This document shows, one piece after another, positions 26,896 through 35,607 of a stretch of 64,000 nucleotides of DNA. This stretch comes from Echinicola shivajiensis (GTDB lineage Bacteria; Bacteroidota; Bacteroidia; Cytophagales; Cyclobacteriaceae). The position numbers and the translations under genes are program-made. The stretch spans positions 1 to 64,000 of the forward strand of contig NZ_JAHHZM010000022.1 of assembly GCF_018642165.1 (NCBI RefSeq), written 5' to 3'. The first letter of the stretch is position 1. Every line of letters starts with the position of its first letter. Below the pieces are notes generated by a model, which saw only the letters and a list, made by a program, of their open reading frames with translations, was not told the origin of the DNA and made no database searches.

Positions 26896-26989
26896 AAGAG
26901 GCTGTTTCATTAGTTCAGTTCCCTAATCAATGAGCTATGTCAGGAATGGTGCCCTATTTAACTATGATAAAATTATGAAACAGCCTCTT
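26896..26989. repeat. 94-bp element with 15-bp inverted ends (MITE-like)
   Basis: AAGAGGCTGTTTCAT at 26896-26910 is matched perfectly in inverse at 26975-26989. The 64 bp between are AT-rich and without an ORF. The GAGGCTGT start resembles IS-type terminal repeats. No clear target duplication is seen at the edges. It may be a MITE or a long hairpin terminator for the lipoprotein gene that ends at 27019. Confidence 0.55.
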
Positions 26990-27018
26990 GCCTGAGTAGT
27001 AATATGAGTGGTTATAGA

Positions 27019-28044
27019 TTAATCTTCATAAAAATATACTGCAGAGGCTCCAGCAACATTTTGGCTAAAGGCCGGAGTGGGATTACCATTGCTGTTGAAA
27101 TAATTATATGCGAGGACCTTTCCCCCTCCATTGGCCCGTTCTGCGACAAATACCATTTGAGATTGTGCGCTATAGGCTACATCTACCGGATTTCCTAAAG
27201 CGGTATTATTCCCTTCTATTCTCGCTTGTTGACTCATTGATATTGTGCCGCCATTGGAGGTAGCATTCAATTTATTACTAAAGTCTGTGATGATGGTAAT
27301 CGCTCCATCATTATCAGATCCAGCATCACCAATATCTGTCAATACCATTAAATCATCTTCCATAGAGTAGGTAAGTCCATGAGTTCTTACTATGCCCTCG
27401 ATAGTTACTCTTTTGCTTGGACTGATCATCCCGCTTGAATTGGAAAAGAAATTGGTAAATACTGCCAGGTCACTGTCCTTATCCACAATAGCATAGAGCG
27501 TATTGCCTTCTAGGTGGATTCCCCAAAGTGCAAAGTCTACCTCAAAGGTCTTTTGTAAAGAAAAGCCTGAAGAGGTTTTTTGGTAAACATAAAGGCTGCT
27601 TTGGTTGCCATTGGCTTCAACAGGTGATTCCGCCACAATGACCATATCATTGCTGACAGCGATTTCCCTACCGCTCACAAAGTCTCCTGTTGAATTGATT
27701 CCCAAGGAAATATTAAGCCCAGTATTGATCATTGATGACATTATATTTCCATAGACATTAAGGGAGTTATCAGAACGCACAAGTTGTATGATTTCATCAG
27801 AACTGGCATCGTAATATATCCCGTCTGCATCTGTTCCTGCTGAAGCGGTAGTTGTCGTGGTAATATTGTTTTCGTCAGAAAAATCTATAATAGAGACTTC
27901 TCCGCTAGTATTGGAGGAAACAAAAAGAGAGGCTACATTATTGTCTGGCATGTCCATATCGTCATCATTGTCGCAAGAGATATGAAAAAGAGAAGTGGCT
28001 ATAAGTAGTCCAGTTGCTAGAAATTTATTCGTTTGTGTTTTCAT
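27019..28044 (-). CDS. Lipoprotein, probably a beta-propeller
   Basis: The 341-residue protein has a lipoprotein signal (LFHISC, Cys24) followed by an acidic Asp-rich linker (DNDDDMDMPDNN). The rest is a series of strand-rich repeats (for example SLFVSSNTSGEVSIIDF and FVAERANGGGKVLAYNYF) in keeping with a six- or seven-bladed propeller of the type that binds ligands or peptides. No enzymatic motif is seen. It would be anchored at the outer membrane or its inner face. Single gene with its own upstream region. Confidence 0.6.
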   Translation of the reverse strand: MKTQTNKFLATGLLIATSLFHISCDNDDDMDMPDNNVASLFVSSNTSGEVSIIDFSDENNITTTTTASAGTDADGIYYDASSDEIIQLVRSDNSLNVYGNIMSSMINTGLNISLGINSTGDFVSGREIAVSNDMVIVAESPVEANGNQSSLYVYQKTSSGFSLQKTFEVDFALWGIHLEGNTLYAIVDKDSDLAVFTNFFSNSSGMISPSKRVTIEGIVRTHGLTYSMEDDLMVLTDIGDAGSDNDGAITIITDFSNKLNATSNGGTISMSQQARIEGNNTALGNPVDVAYSAQSQMVFVAERANGGGKVLAYNYFNSNGNPTPAFSQNVAGASAVYFYED

Positions 28045-28216
28045 AGTAGTAATTAGTTGATCATTTCAGCTATTTACGCACTATGCTCTAGGTTTGGATC
28101 AGGCTTGTGCTAATTAGAAAATGAATAAGACTTTTCTAATAGGGGGAGGATAATAATGATCTGGAAAGTGAAGGTTCCCTTTAAAAGGAAAGATGGATAG
28201 GTATTCGAGTAAAAAA

Positions 28217-28247
28217 CAAAAGCCTGAAACTTGAGTTCAGGCTTTTG
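28217..28247 (-). terminator. Terminator of the THX gene
   Basis: CAAAAGCCTGAA (28217-28228) pairs with TTCAGGCTTTTG (28236-28247). On the minus strand it is followed by a run of six T, while the plus strand has none. It sits 26 bp beyond the stop of the small THX gene. Confidence 0.8.
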
Positions 28248-28272
28248 CTAGTGTTAAATTGGTGGTTGTGGT

Positions 28273-28392
28273 TTATTTGTTATCCAGTTTTTCTTTTCTG
28301 GTCTTTACATTTTGATTTTTGTGAGGCCTGCTTGCCCCAAAGGTTCCCCTGTTGATCTTACCTCTTTTGGTTTTCATATCTCCTTTTCCCAT
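28273..28392 (-). CDS. 30S ribosomal protein THX
   Basis: This short gene encodes 39 residues starting MGKGDMKTKRGKINRGTFG and continuing with SRPHKNQN. It is very basic and matches the bacterial THX (Thx/S31-like) protein, which binds the head of the 30S subunit. Most family members are 25-45 residues long, so the length fits. It is a single gene with a minus-strand terminator (28217-28247) after it. It is easily missed because of its size. Confidence 0.85.
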   Translation of the reverse strand: MGKGDMKTKRGKINRGTFGASRPHKNQNVKTRKEKLDNK

Positions 28393-28493
28393 AGTTTTTG
28401 TTTTTTGGTTTAAGAATTTATTAATGCCTAAACCCTAAATTAAGGAACAGGTCTTGGAAGACCAAAGAGAAGGGCAGCTTTCCGGAGATATGA

Positions 28494-30947
28494 TTATTCC
28501 TTAGTAGTAATCAAAATCACACCGTCCTGAGCTTTTGAACCATATAAATTGGTGGCATCTCCGTTTTTAAGAACCGTAATGGATGCAATATTTTTAGGGT
28601 CCATTTTCTTCATTTCTTTATCGGTTTGAACAACTCCATTAACCACATAAAGCGGATTTTGATCAACAGCTAGTTTTTCAGTAACTTCTATTTTTGGACT
28701 TGCCTCTTCCACGCTTGAGGAGCCTTTTGGTGTTTTTTTGGGAAGCGGAACGCCTTCTTTTAAGGTGATTTCTATCACACCGTTTTTGCCCTTAGTATCA
28801 TATTTATCAGTGGCCTTTTCATCCTTAAGTACATTGATGTTCGCAATGTTTACAGGAGAAATCTGACTGATTATTTCTTTATCATACTCTTCTCCATTGA
28901 TAAAATAGATTGCTTGGTTGAGATTTTTTGTTTTTGACCCTTCTTTATCAACCGAAACCCCATCAGTAGGAGATTTTTTTGCTTGGGCACCATAGCCTAC
29001 GACTACTACTTCGTTCAAGCGATTTGACTTTTTCTTGTTTTGATTGTTAAGAGCAAATTTAATAGGCACTCGCATTTTAACGTTGACAACATTTCCATTT
29101 TGTTTACCAGGTTTCCATTTGTCTGCATTTTTAATGACCCTTAAAGCTTCTTCATCAGCACCGCTACCAATTCCCCTGAGGATTTGAGGATCTTTTAGTT
29201 CACCGCTTTTGTCGACAACAAATGTTACATAGACTGTACCTTCAACACCCTTTTCTTTGGCTTGCTCTGGATATTTGAGGTTGCTTGCCAAGTAATCAAG
29301 CCAAGCATCCATACCTCCATAAGGAGCAGGCATGTCTTCCACTACATCGAAAACTTCATTGTTACCCTTCTGACTATGCTTATTAAAGAAGGGACTTCTT
29401 TGGGCCATTTCACCTCCTGAGACTTTGAATTTTACTGGCAATACCATTAAGGTGTTGATGGCTTGTCCATTGTCCATTCCAGGGTTCCACTCTGGCATGC
29501 TCTCTAGACTGAACATTCTCAATACCTCATCATCTATTCCCATTCCCATAGATTTTTTGATGCTGGGTGAGAGGATATGACCTTCTTTATCGACCACAAA
29601 CTCGATATAAACGGTTCCTATGGCACCTAACTGTCTGGCTTCTTGCGGGAATTTTAGGTTTTTGGACAAAAACATGTTCCAGGCCTCCATTCCACCTTTG
29701 GGAGAAGGCATAGAGTCAGCCGTTTGCTTGAGGTTTTCTATTCCGTAATCTTTGGTAAAAGAAGAGTTTTGTTTGAAAATACTAAGCATTTCCAAGACTT
29801 TGCTGTATTCATCATTATCTGAGATATTGCTAATTTCATATTGTAAATCACCAAATTGAGCAGTGATTTTCCCATCTTCTAAAGATGAAACATATTCATA
29901 GTGTTTGGGTGATTTGATCTTAACTACACGGGTGTTGACATTAATCGAATCCTGCGCAGATACAATTTGATTCCTGATGGAATTGATACTTAAGTTGGTG
30001 AATTCTGAAAGTAATCCATTTGAATGTGTAGTTTTCATGGAAACCAAGCCCAATAACATAGCGGTTAATGGAATTACCATCAGCAATTTGAACCAATTGG
30101 TCTTTTCTGCTTTTTTCATCATCATAATTCTTTTTAAAGTTGTAGATCTTATAAAATGGTTGCCAATAGGAAGATCTAGTCCCTTAAATGCAATTTTGAC
30201 AATTAACTTACTGTAAGTTTCTTTATTCTCAGTTTGTCTCAGGACATTGGCATCTGCCGAATATTCATGGGTGTCTATCAGCGCTATGCGCATGAGGTGA
30301 ATGGCTGGGTTGAACCAGAATAAAATACTCAAGACTTGATAATAAATCATGTCCCAAGAGTGTCCTTGCCTGATATGTTCAATTTCATGCTTGATGATAT
30401 GTGCTTTTTCATTTTCATTAAGTTCTTGGGTATCATCCCAAAAAAGCTTGTTGAAAAATGAAAATACGGGAGCCAGCCCAAAAGTAGGGATATAAAAGTA
30501 TTGGTGTTTGAGGTTATAAACAGTTTGGTACCAGCCCTTTTCCTTTAGAAGCCTTAATTGCAGTAATTGCCATAAAAGCCTTGCTGCTAGTAGAGACGAT
30601 ATAACCAAATACCCCAAAAATAAATAGTCTTTCCATTCTAATAAAATGGGCAGCTTGGTACTTCTTACCGTCACTTCTGGAAGGCCGAATGTTCCCACCA
30701 CTTCTTCTTGTGCATTTAGGGAAGTCAAGGCCTGTAGAAAATCAGTGTTTTCTAATGATATTGTAGGCTTTGTAAATGCAACAGGAATTTCGATCAGTGG
30801 GAACAAAAGTGCCAAAGCAGGGGAGATCAAGAGAAAAACTCTGGTAAGCGTAAAAACTTTCTCCCCTCTGAGAAAACACCAATAGATCCCGAAAAAAAAT
30901 AACAGGCAGAAGGTACTCTGCCATATATAGTTCACCAAATGTGCCAT
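28494..30947 (-). CDS. M56/BlaR1-family peptidase with TonB-like and plug-like C-terminal domains
   Basis: The 817-residue protein begins with several membrane helices (about 1-130, 285-305), then the M56 zinc site HEIEH at 187-191 and the third ligand Glu in THEYSAD near 228. Two TonB C-terminal-type domains follow (about 415-507 and 540-633). Two repeats like the receptor plug domain end it (FINGEEYDKEII... and VVNGVVQTDKEMKK...), after the SusC-like NEVVVVGYG at 645-653. It forms a pair with the repressor gene upstream and overlaps it by one base. It probably senses an envelope signal and activates proteolysis of the repressor. Confidence 0.85.
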   Translation of the reverse strand: MAHLVNYIWQSTFCLLFFFGIYWCFLRGEKVFTLTRVFLLISPALALLFPLIEIPVAFTKPTISLENTDFLQALTSLNAQEEVVGTFGLPEVTVRSTKLPILLEWKDYLFLGYLVISSLLAARLLWQLLQLRLLKEKGWYQTVYNLKHQYFYIPTFGLAPVFSFFNKLFWDDTQELNENEKAHIIKHEIEHIRQGHSWDMIYYQVLSILFWFNPAIHLMRIALIDTHEYSADANVLRQTENKETYSKLIVKIAFKGLDLPIGNHFIRSTTLKRIMMMKKAEKTNWFKLLMVIPLTAMLLGLVSMKTTHSNGLLSEFTNLSINSIRNQIVSAQDSINVNTRVVKIKSPKHYEYVSSLEDGKITAQFGDLQYEISNISDNDEYSKVLEMLSIFKQNSSFTKDYGIENLKQTADSMPSPKGGMEAWNMFLSKNLKFPQEARQLGAIGTVYIEFVVDKEGHILSPSIKKSMGMGIDDEVLRMFSLESMPEWNPGMDNGQAINTLMVLPVKFKVSGGEMAQRSPFFNKHSQKGNNEVFDVVEDMPAPYGGMDAWLDYLASNLKYPEQAKEKGVEGTVYVTFVVDKSGELKDPQILRGIGSGADEEALRVIKNADKWKPGKQNGNVVNVKMRVPIKFALNNQNKKKSNRLNEVVVVGYGAQAKKSPTDGVSVDKEGSKTKNLNQAIYFINGEEYDKEIISQISPVNIANINVLKDEKATDKYDTKGKNGVIEITLKEGVPLPKKTPKGSSSVEEASPKIEVTEKLAVDQNPLYVVNGVVQTDKEMKKMDPKNIASITVLKNGDATNLYGSKAQDGVILITTKE

Positions 30948-31351
30948 TACTCAGGGTTTACATCGTCCTTGACTTCATTCATCAATTTTTCAAGTTCTTT
31001 AATATCCATGTTCTCATCCTTGGCGAAGAATGAAGCGAGCTTGGAAAATGAACCTCCAAAATAACCGGATAGTAAGTTTTTTATTGAGAAACTTCTGTAT
31101 TGATCTTTGGTTACTATAGGGTAATATTCATGTGATTTACCATAGGCTTTGTGCTTGACAAAACCTTTTCTTTCTAGAATACGGATTATCGTTGAAACCG
31201 TATTATAGGCTGGTTTTGGTTCAGACATTTTTGCAAGAATATCTTTGACAAATCCTTTCTCGATATCCCATAAAATTTGCATGACTTGTTCTTCGGCTCT
31301 TGTTAACTCTCTCATCTTATCTAGTTGTTTTTTATTTGTCAACTTAAGCAT
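30947..31351 (-). CDS. BlaI/MecI-type transcriptional repressor
   Basis: This 134-residue protein (122 if the Met of MRELTRAEEQVM at residue 13 is used, start 31315) has the winged-helix domain of BlaI/MecI/CopY: QILWDIEKGFVKDIL, then AYNTVSTIIRILERKGFVKHKAYG, where the wing is. It usually dimerises through the C-terminal part, here with KLASFFAK and KELEKLMNEV. Its stop shares one base with the start of the peptidase gene (TAATG). Repression of this operon is the expected job; the target may include other genes. Confidence 0.88.
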   Translation of the reverse strand: MLKLTNKKQLDKMRELTRAEEQVMQILWDIEKGFVKDILAKMSEPKPAYNTVSTIIRILERKGFVKHKAYGKSHEYYPIVTKDQYRSFSIKNLLSGYFGGSFSKLASFFAKDENMDIKELEKLMNEVKDDVNPE

Positions 31352-31475
31352 TTAGTTTGTAAATAACAAGCAGGAACTTGATCTTCTTATTGGCTGAACA
31401 ATAATAAAGAGAATGGTTTAGTTTTACAACTATATCAGTAGTTTTAATTAAATGATTAGTTAATGCATGAAAAAA

Positions 31476-31505
31476 AATAGGACACTGATTAAGCAGTGTC
31501 CTATT
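31476..31505 (-). terminator. Terminator of the desaturase gene
   Basis: TAGGACACTG and CAGTGTCCTA form a perfect 10-bp stem with a 6-nt loop. On the minus strand a run of eight T follows. It lies about 10 bp after the desaturase stop. Confidence 0.85.
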
Positions 31506-31513
31506 AAGATTCT

Positions 31514-32263
31514 TTATTGCGTTCTCAACTTTATTATGCGGGTAAAATGTAACAATTTTACAACAGGGTAGGTGGGGTCAAACTCATACCATTTTACCGC
31601 GAAGTTAGGTCTGTTTGGAAGTTTGTGGTGGTTGTTTTGAAATAACTCACCAAGCATCAAAACGTCCAGCAAAAGACTGTTTTTAGATTGGTCGTTATTG
31701 TCAAAATTGGCATATCCATACTTATGACCACTCCAGTTTACTATAGCACCATGTACTGGTCCCATCAAGAAATGTATAGGAAGTAAGAAATACATCCACC
31801 AATGCGTTCCTGGAAGTTCAAATACACTGATGCTAAGTACATAAATAGCCACATACAACAAACCCCAGGCTACTCTGACCATCATATTATCTGCCATGCG
31901 GTCGAATTTATTCCAATCAGGAACGTCCTTGGAAAATCTTTCTTCAGGCTTTAGCCTGAATGAGAAATATTCGTTGTAAATATTTTTTGTCTTCCACATC
32001 ATGGTAAACAGGTTTTCTGTATGATGTGGGCTGTGCGGATCTTTAGGAGTGTCGCTATAGGCGTGGTGCATCCTGTGAAGGATAGCATAGGCACGGGGAG
32101 ATAGGTAAGAACTTCCCTGGCAAGCCCATGTAAACACATAGAAGAATTTCTCCCAAAACTTGTTCATTACGAACATTTGATGGGCTGCGTAACGGTGCAG
32201 AAAGAAACTTTGGCAGAACAGGGAGAAATACCAATGAAGTAGGAAGAATACTATTAGAATCAC
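31514..32263 (-). CDS. Acyl-CoA/fatty acid desaturase
   Basis: This 249-residue membrane enzyme introduces a double bond in fatty acyl chains. All three histidine boxes are present: HRYAAH (23-28), HRMHH (63-67) and NNHH (210-213), which bind the di-iron centre. Membrane segments flank them. It is shorter than eukaryotic delta-9 desaturases but like bacterial ones that lack a cytochrome b5 domain. The start codon is GTG; a promoter with a TATCTTTG box lies about 20-50 bp upstream. A perfect terminator follows. It is a single-gene unit. Confidence 0.9.
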   Translation of the reverse strand: MILIVFFLLHWYFSLFCQSFFLHRYAAHQMFVMNKFWEKFFYVFTWACQGSSYLSPRAYAILHRMHHAYSDTPKDPHSPHHTENLFTMMWKTKNIYNEYFSFRLKPEERFSKDVPDWNKFDRMADNMMVRVAWGLLYVAIYVLSISVFELPGTHWWMYFLLPIHFLMGPVHGAIVNWSGHKYGYANFDNNDQSKNSLLLDVLMLGELFQNNHHKLPNRPNFAVKWYEFDPTYPVVKLLHFTRIIKLRTQ

Positions 32264-32288
32264 GTAATTTAGAATTGATTTAAGATTA

Positions 32289-32321
32289 CAAAGATAATCC
32301 CTTATCAGAGAAAATATAAAA
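32289..32321 (-). promoter_or_regulatory. Promoter of the desaturase gene
   Basis: On the minus strand a TATCTTTG box (plus CAAAGATA at 32289-32296) exactly matches the Bacteroidetes -7 consensus TAnnTTTG. A T-rich -33 element is 21 bp upstream. It implies a leader of about 20 nt before the GTG start at 32263. Confidence 0.6.
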
Positions 32322-32641
32322 GTGTTCTTGATATTTTTAATATATTATGACTTAACTCATGTTTTTAAGCCTAGGTTTTTGAAATTAAATCATTTTTTTT
32401 AACTGGAATTACAGGAAATTAAGGTAAAAATTATAAATGTTTACAAGTTCAAGGCGATATGGTTCTGCTAATTTGAATATTGAAATTAGTTTGAATTATA
32501 AAGATTTATGTGAGCACTGTTTTAGGATAGTTAAACTGTCTCGGATTGTATAATGTCGGGATAGGTGTAAAATTTAAAATGCTCTTAGTCAATAATTATT
32601 GTCATGGAGCGCTTAGTGGTGGTTAAAAAACAATAATTCCT
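32297..32641. other. AT-rich divergent region
   Basis: This is the upstream region of the desaturase gene (minus) and of the small membrane protein gene (plus). A TATAAT-like box near 32548 is a weak candidate for the plus-strand promoter. No ORF or RNA gene is recognised. Confidence 0.35.
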
Positions 32642-33004
32642 ATGGCAAAACAAGGGTGTGGAAATGCATTAGTACAATTGGTGATAGCAGGTCTTGCTGT
32701 AATCATAGCAAGTTACCTATTACCGGGTGTAAGTGTAGAGGATTTTTGGGTGGCTGTCATTATTGCGGCTGTATTGAGTTTATTGAATTATACAGTAAAA
32801 CCTTTATTGATTATTCTTACCATACCTATTACCATAGTAACATTAGGATTGTTTTTATTGGTCATTAATGCTTTGATTATCCTACTGGCAGCCAATATAG
32901 TTCCGGGATTTGAGGTGGATGGATTTTGGTGGGCTTTATTATTTAGTTTAATATTATCTATAATAAACACCATTTTTGGCGTTTCTTTGTTTGATAATAA
33001 TTAA
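32642..33004 (+). CDS. Holin-like membrane protein (phage holin 4_2 / Mem_trans-like family)
   Basis: A 120-residue protein with four hydrophobic segments, starting MAKQGCGNALVQLVIAGLAV. The Gly/Pro motif GVSVEDFWVAVIIAAVLSLLN and GFEVDGFWWALLFSLILSIIN, repeated once, match the widespread Phage_holin_4_2 (PF04020) proteins. In free-living bacteria these are not phage lysis proteins and their role is unknown. It is a single gene, with no phage genes around it. Confidence 0.75.
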   Translation: MAKQGCGNALVQLVIAGLAVIIASYLLPGVSVEDFWVAVIIAAVLSLLNYTVKPLLIILTIPITIVTLGLFLLVINALIILLAANIVPGFEVDGFWWALLFSLILSIINTIFGVSLFDNN

Positions 33005-33149
33005 TTAAAATTTCTAGCCTAATAATTAAAAATATGAAATCAGTTTTTGCAAGTAACGATTTTTTATTTATGTCAAATAATTGTAATTTGATTTTGATAA
33101 AAGGTAGTTACAATTAGGCTGTAACTGTTTTATATTTTTACCTACATTA

Positions 33150-33168
33150 TATTATGCTAGGCATAATA
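33150..33168. repeat. TATTATGC palindrome
   Basis: TATTATGC and GCATAATA form a perfect 8-bp palindrome with 3-nt spacer, 33 bp upstream of the next gene start at 33201. It could be an operator or a short hairpin in the leader. Confidence 0.35.
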
Positions 33169-33200
33169 TCTACTTACTAACACCCTTTTCGAATTATAAT

Positions 33201-33764
33201 ATGCAATACAAGAATGATGGTTTTAAGCCCGAGATAGTAAATGCTCTTAAGGCTGAGTTGAAAGCTTCTGGAAAAAACTTTAAAGTAGTGCCTTCTCCCG
33301 ATAATAGTGATGAGTATGTGAATTTCTACTTTATTGGGATGTATGAGGGTAGGGAAGTGATTTATGATGCCGCAATGTACACCTTGCGACTTCATCATTC
33401 CAGCGAGGTTTATGAATTGGCAGAGCACAAGGCGGCAAAAAAATTCCCGAATTTCAAGGGGATTAATTACGAAGAGGATGAGAATGGAAATCTGAAGCCC
33501 CTAAACAGTGATGAGGAAGAAATAGGATGGTTTATCACAGAAATCATCATGGAGATTGAAGAAGATGAATCTGTAAAGGTTCAGGAGTTTATAGACGAAG
33601 ATACCAATCATGATTATGGAATTGGCTTGGATGTAGCCTTGAATGTCGAACACATAGATGAAAAGGTGATCAGCAAATTTATAAAGGATTTTAATGATGA
33701 TAATATAGTATTGGATGACACGATGTACGCCTTCCAGTCCGAGGATGAAGATGTAGAAGAATAA
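33201..33764 (+). CDS. Unknown acidic cytoplasmic protein
   Basis: I do not recognise a family. The 187 residues are strongly acidic, mainly in the C-terminal half (SDEEEIGWFITEII and EDEDVEE), without signal peptide or membrane segments. A two-part layout with an alpha/beta N-terminal domain (about 1-90) and a helical C-terminal part is likely. A terminator hairpin at 33796-33824 closes the transcript. It is probably conserved in related bacteria because it has a good start, full-length frame and tidy flanks. Confidence 0.65.
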   Translation: MQYKNDGFKPEIVNALKAELKASGKNFKVVPSPDNSDEYVNFYFIGMYEGREVIYDAAMYTLRLHHSSEVYELAEHKAAKKFPNFKGINYEEDENGNLKPLNSDEEEIGWFITEIIMEIEEDESVKVQEFIDEDTNHDYGIGLDVALNVEHIDEKVISKFIKDFNDDNIVLDDTMYAFQSEDEDVEE

Positions 33765-33795
33765 ATCGTAAGAAAAATACAACCATTTGCTTTTG

Positions 33796-33824
33796 CCGTT
33801 TGTTGATATTCAGCAAACGGTTTT
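33796..33824 (+). terminator. Terminator after the acidic protein gene
   Basis: CCGTTTG and CAAACGG pair, extended by TGA/TCA around a short loop, and TTTTATTTT follows on the plus strand. Confidence 0.75.
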
Positions 33825-33836
33825 ATTTTGCCAACT

Positions 33837-34739
33837 ATGTTGAAAATTGCCTGGTCATCAAAATATGCTCATTCCCTTCCTCCTGGGCATAGGTTCCCCA
33901 TGGAGAAATACGAGTTATTGCCCGAACAGTTGATTTATGAAGGAACGATTACGGAGGACAACCTTTTTACCCCAGAGAGTCTGGAAAGCAAATGGATCCT
34001 AAATACCCATCATTCTGTTTATGTAAATAAACTTCAGAATTTGACCCTTTCCAAATCAGAAATAAGGAAAACAGGGTTTCCTCTTAGTAAGTCTTTGGTG
34101 GAAAGGGAAATCAATATCATGCATGGATCTGTCCAAGCATGTCTTTTTGCCCTACAATATGGGATTGCCATGAATATTGCAGGAGGAACCCATCACGCAT
34201 TTTCGGATAAAGGAGAAGGGTTTTGTTTGCTAAATGATATCGCTATATCAGCCAATTATCTGCTGGATAACCAGCTGGTAAGTAAGGTGCTTGTAATAGA
34301 TCTTGATGTGCATCAAGGAAACGGCACTGCTGAAATTTTTCAAAATGTTCCAGAGGTGTTTACCTTCAGTATGCATGGTGCATCCAATTATCCTATGCAT
34401 AAAGAAAAATCAGATTTGGATGTGGCATTGCCCGACAAAGTGGGGGATGAATTCTACATGAATCTATTAAAGAAATACCTAGAACCTCTCATAAAAAGGG
34501 TGGCACCTGATTTTATTATCTTTCAAAGTGGTGTTGATGTATTGGCAACTGATAAATTGGGGAGATTGGGGCTAAGTATAGCTGGGTGTAAGGAAAGGGA
34601 CCAGTTGGTTTTGAGTGCTGCACATCGCTACCAAATTCCAATTATGTGTTGTATGGGAGGTGGATATTCTGAGAAAATCAGCCATATCGTTGAGGCTCAT
34701 GCCAATACTTTTCGCCTGGCTCAGGAAATCTTCTTTTGA
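33837..34739 (+). CDS. Histone deacetylase family protein (acetylpolyamine/acetoin-like)
   Basis: The 300-residue protein matches the class of zinc hydrolases that includes AcuC and acetylpolyamine amidohydrolases. The active-site His pair is GGTHHAF (119-120), and the zinc ligands include DLDVHQGNG (Asp155, His159). The further ligand is near QSGVDVLATDKLG. I chose the ATG at 33837 rather than the TTG nine bases earlier, because MLKIAWSS aligns with family starts. Bacterial members remove acetyl groups from small molecules or proteins, here unknown. It is a single gene. Confidence 0.85.
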   Translation: MLKIAWSSKYAHSLPPGHRFPMEKYELLPEQLIYEGTITEDNLFTPESLESKWILNTHHSVYVNKLQNLTLSKSEIRKTGFPLSKSLVEREINIMHGSVQACLFALQYGIAMNIAGGTHHAFSDKGEGFCLLNDIAISANYLLDNQLVSKVLVIDLDVHQGNGTAEIFQNVPEVFTFSMHGASNYPMHKEKSDLDVALPDKVGDEFYMNLLKKYLEPLIKRVAPDFIIFQSGVDVLATDKLGRLGLSIAGCKERDQLVLSAAHRYQIPIMCCMGGGYSEKISHIVEAHANTFRLAQEIFF

Positions 34740-34806
34740 GTAAGTTTTAATTGAAAATATATCTTTAGGGATTAATGTTAAAAAATATGAACAATTTAGA
34801 TTTCGA

Positions 34807-34836
34807 TTTGTAGAATGAGAACTTTGTTTATATTTG
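34807..34836 (+). promoter_or_regulatory. Promoter of the OmpH/Skp gene
   Basis: TTTG (34807-34810) and TATATTTG (34829-34836) form the Bacteroidetes -33/-7 pair with 18 bp between. The -7 box is an exact match to TAnnTTTG. The GTG start follows at 34865. Confidence 0.6.
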
Positions 34837-34864
34837 CGACAAGTTGAATTAATAAACCAGTAAC

Positions 34865-35503
34865 GTGAGAAAAATTAGTAAAGCACTAGGAATTTTAGGT
34901 ATTGCAGGAGCGCTTTTGTCTGCTTGTGATAATAAGGGAAATGAAAATGCAACTGCTGGAGCAGGAGCTTCATCAGAAAGTACTGTGGATTTGAGTGATT
35001 TGAATATTGCTTATATCAACACGGACAGTGTAATCAACAACTACCAGTACTTCAAGGATAAGTCAGCTGAAATTTCTGAGAAAGGCAAGCGATATGAGAG
35101 TGAGCTTTCTAATAGAGCCAAAGGGTTTGAGCAAGAGGTAAGCAACTTCCAGCAGACTGCTCAAAACATGACCCCGAACCAGTCTAGAGCCAAGCAAGAA
35201 GACTTGATGAAGAAGGAGAGAAACTTGGTGACCTATAGAGATAATTTGATGCAGGAACTTTCTGCGGATGAAGCAAACCTATACAATGAGGTTTATGACA
35301 AAATCCAGGAGTTTTTGAAAGGATATGCTGAAGAAAATAACCTTGAAATGATTCTTTCTTACACCAGAGGTGGTGGGGTATGGTACGCACATGATGCCCT
35401 TGATGTAACCACTTCAGTTACAAAAGGATTGAATGATGCTTATGGAAATGCAGACAAGCCTGCTACAACTACTACTGATTCTACCAAAGAAGAAGGCAAG
35501 TAA
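34865..35503 (+). CDS. OmpH/Skp-family periplasmic chaperone, lipoprotein
   Basis: The 212 residues begin with a lipoprotein signal (ALLSAC, Cys21) and an Ala/Gly/Ser linker. The following region of long helices (about 55-175, with NIAYINTDSVINNYQYFKD at its start) is the Skp/OmpH fold, which in E. coli holds unfolded outer membrane proteins. It starts with GTG. The lipobox is not present in E. coli Skp but is common in Bacteroidetes relatives. A strong terminator at 35529-35558 ends the unit. Confidence 0.85.
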   Translation: MRKISKALGILGIAGALLSACDNKGNENATAGAGASSESTVDLSDLNIAYINTDSVINNYQYFKDKSAEISEKGKRYESELSNRAKGFEQEVSNFQQTAQNMTPNQSRAKQEDLMKKERNLVTYRDNLMQELSADEANLYNEVYDKIQEFLKGYAEENNLEMILSYTRGGGVWYAHDALDVTTSVTKGLNDAYGNADKPATTTTDSTKEEGK

Positions 35504-35528
35504 CAGATCGTTATCAAAAATATAGAAT

Positions 35529-35558
35529 GAAAAAGCCCGGTTTGATCCGGGCTTTTTT
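35529..35558 (+). terminator. Terminator after the OmpH gene
   Basis: AAAAAGCCCGG and CCGGGCTTTTT form an 11-bp stem with a TTTGAT loop, followed by T-run on the plus strand. Confidence 0.9.
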
Positions 35559-35607
35559 TGTGTCAAATATATCAGTAATTTTAGCAATTATTTAAAAGCT
35601 ATACCAG

